From positions 1 to 64,000 of the forward strand of contig JAYMTL010000104.1 of NCBI GenBank assembly GCA_036897445.1: a stretch of DNA of 64,000 nucleotides, in the 5' to 3' direction. This stretch comes from Pelargonium tetragonum (lineage: Eukaryota > Streptophyta > Magnoliopsida > Geraniales > Geraniaceae). Each line of letters begins with the position of its first letter. Within the stretch, counting starts at the first letter, position 1. A program made the position numbers and the translations under genes. Under the pieces are notes generated by a model, which ran no database searches, had not been told where the DNA came from, and was given only the letters and a program-made list of their open reading frames with translations. This document shows, in pieces, positions 61,870-64,000 of the stretch.

Positions 61870-64000
61870 ATTGGACGTATAATAAAATAGGGGATAAAAC
61901 TAAGCGAGTTCCTTTTACAGGAAATAAGTAGGCGTTTCATTTCGTTTTAGCGCCTAGGTCTGGGACAGTAAATAGAGAGTTAGAAGTAGGTTGTCTACTC
62001 TTGTTGTTAAGGTATTCTGTGCCTTACTTCTGTAGCTCTACTCTTACTCTGTTCCTACGGGGGTTTTGAACGTTTACTAGCCTGTCTCTTGCTAGGGTTT
62101 CCTTATTATAATTATGAACTAGGAGTACAGAAGTTATCCTGCCTAAAGTCAACTTATTCCAAATTTGGGTGTCAGTAACTATTCAATAACAATCTGGCAT
62201 ACAGCCTCTACTTTTAAGTCTTAGGTAACCCCCTCTTACCCTTTATTAGGTCAAATAATAAAAACAAGGACTACTTAAGGGGCTGCCCTTAGGAGCTAAA
62301 ATGAAACTTTAATAGACGGTTAAAGGTAAAAGTGTTTATTACTTAATTATCTATAAGAGTTGCTGCAGAGAGCCTTGTAAATGAAACTTGGACTTCCGTT
62401 AAAATATCAGTATATAATAAATATAATAAAGTTTTTTCTCAAGCTATTGAGGAGGTATAGCTTATTCTAGCTAGATATTCCCTGAGTAACAAATTGAAAA
62501 AAGTATATAACGGTAGATCTTAAAATTGGGAACCCGGTTCTTCTGAAAGAGCTCAAAAGACTCTTCTAAAAAATAACAAGTAAGCATCTTATATGCTACA
62601 AATTAGTTTAGGAATGCCTTTCAATAAAATTTTTCGAAGTTATGTTGCTTCCCAGACAGGTTTTGTTCTTTCTTTTACAAAAAATTGACTTTTGTACTCA
62701 TTCTTGGAAAAGCCCGACGAAAGGTTGACGAGGGCGAGATAGGTGAGACTGCTTTTTAGATGCTTTCACAGTAGTAAGATTTTCCTAAGTGACACAAGCA
62801 AGGTAGCTAAATGCAACACTACTCGCTTCGAAGTATGCTCCTTGAAATTTCCTACTTTATAGATAATCCGAGAATTTCTTGAGGGAATTGCTTATGTAGA
62901 ATAGAACCTAGTTTTTGTTTGCTAGCTTTCCTCTTTTGATTCTTAATTGTTAGTAAACTATAAAAAACTTTTACAGGATTCTAGGCGGGCCCCTTAGTAG
63001 GAAAAGCTTGAGTTAAAGCCCAGATAATTTTGATTTTATATTATATACTGTAGAATTCCTAAACTCGGTATATAACTCGAAAGAGGAAACAAAAAGCTAT
63101 GAAGAAAACTTAAAAAATAGGAATTTAATTACGTAATACTACTTTACTTTTTTGTAAGTAGAGCCTTGGTATTCCAGTATCTAAGTAATGCTTTTTAATG
63201 TTAGGCCCTTTGGCATAGGGTAAGTTCAAAACTACGGCCTTTATCGAAGCTGGAGTGTCCTTTTCATAGCCAGGTCATACCTTCAATTTCTAAGCTTTTT
63301 ATTCTTTCTTTATTTCCTGAATTCGGATATACCTCTCAGAAGTACTCGTGGGATTTTTGATGAAACCCTTTGAACAAATCTCGTATAAGACCCATCTCTG
63401 AATTTCATCTTGTATTAGGAAAACTTCTACTTTGATTATCCTATAAAATAAATGAAAAACTTGAAGGATTCCTTAAGCAGAACCTTTTCATAAAGTTAAA
63501 GAAAGGTTATTTTCTTTTTTTATTAAAGCTAGCTATAAGGCCGTTTTCTTGCGTTTTAACAAAACTTTAGAACTAGATCTTAGAATTTAAGGGGCTAAAA
63601 ACTATATAAAAGTAAGTGCATTACTATATTTATTTAATCTAGCTGCCCCAGTAAGCTTTTGACTTCTCAACAGGATTCGGTTCGTTAGGGGCTCCTACTA
63701 TGTTTAATATACTGACTCACAAGGAAAGGAATACTCGTTGTACGACAACGCTATTTTAATATGCTTTTACAGAGTATAACGAACTCAATACCCTTACTTC
63801 ATACTAGACCCCTTTTTGTTTGAATACTTTCCTACATCTGATTTGAACTTTTAAACATTAGCTAAAAAGAGGCTTTTTAATTATACTATAGTGTAACATA
63901 CCAAAATTATAAGTAAGAGCCCCCTCAAATCAAAGAAAACAAGAGTGTACTTATCCTTAATTTCCTTACTAGGGTATAACACTTATATTTGAATTAATAA
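61870..64000. other. Decayed DNA to the window edge
   Basis: A TpA-rich stretch with no frame above 60 codons and no pairable repeat. Nothing else could be supported, and the block clearly continues beyond the window. Confidence 0.4.

Larger units (their letters stand above)
1..64000. other. RIP-type AT-rich, gene-free block
   Basis: The whole window shares one texture: abundant TpA and scarce CpA and TpG, with stops dense in all six frames. In 30601-30660 I count TA 7, AT 5, CA 0, TG 1, AC 1, GT 5, giving TA/AT of 1.4 and (CA+TG)/(AC+GT) of about 0.17. In 46741-46800 the second ratio is about 0.67. Values above roughly 0.9 and below roughly 1.0 respectively are the usual signs of RIP in Pezizomycotina. 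The longest open frames are 96 and 92 codons, which is unremarkable for 64 kb of AT-rich DNA. No spliceable gene, promoter or terminator could be supported. The inference is silenced, repeat-derived heterochromatin. Confidence 0.8.

Noticed and set aside
1-64000. Bacterial, phage, CRISPR or plant organelle origin
   Set aside because: No coding density, no spaced identical repeats, no rRNA or organelle genes. The dinucleotide pattern fits RIP-mutated fungal nuclear DNA much better.

Overview
This window looks like a gene-free, AT-rich block from the nuclear genome of a filamentous ascomycete that has undergone repeat-induced point mutation (RIP, the CpA-to-TpA mutation of duplicated DNA). Two things support this. 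Almost every stretch is rich in TpA and poor in CpA/TpG: in 30601-30660 I count TA 7, AT 5, CA 0, TG 1, AC 1, GT 5. Also, no reading frame longer than 96 codons exists on either strand. I found no intact protein gene, rRNA, functional tRNA, CRISPR array or bacterial-type operon. Species cannot be told from the sequence, and no cellular gene gives an anchor. The dinucleotide counts are hand counts on single lines, not a window-wide calculation.

Layout. (1) 1-2.7 kb: unassigned decayed DNA. (2) 2.7-8.5 kb: a cluster of at least six diverged copies of one dispersed repeat, here called family A, all in the same orientation. (3) 8.5-31.8 kb: decayed, mostly unassignable DNA. It holds a strand-asymmetric family-A-like segment near 12.3-12.6 kb, tRNA-like segments near 12.8, 16.4 and 22.2 kb, a possible non-LTR reverse-transcriptase scrap at 22.55 kb and a pyrimidine-rich segment at 28.7 kb. 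(4) 31.8-34.0 kb: an island where CpA and TpG are not depleted, with diverged internal duplications. (5) 34.25-35.3 kb: family A in inverted orientation, the longest single copy. (6) 35.3-51.4 kb: decayed DNA with a perfect 28-bp palindrome at 36.13 kb, tRNA-like segments at 40.4, 42.6 and 47.6 kb and one family A core at 44.6 kb. (7) 51.4-52.35 kb: a second long family A block, directly oriented. (8) 52.35-64 kb: decayed DNA with family A pieces at 55.2, 58.65, 60.1-60.4, 61.6 and 61.8 kb.

The most informative structure is family A. A 14-base signature, TTAATTRCATTACC, occurs seven times (four exact copies with A at the variable base, two with G, one with a single end mismatch). It usually lies 20-40 bases from a second, longer core built around TTATCGNTAATGAG, ACCGACTGCA and GGAGGTTAATG. 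The G form (TTAATTGCATTACC) sits in the low-RIP island and near 55.2 kb. The A form is what RIP would make of it (TpG to TpA), so the pair gives a direction of mutation. I could not decide whether family A derives from a long terminal repeat or from a coding segment of an element: both strands can be read as peptide-like stretches, and stop density does not discriminate. It is therefore treated as an unclassified transposable-element fossil. No system of interacting genes is present.
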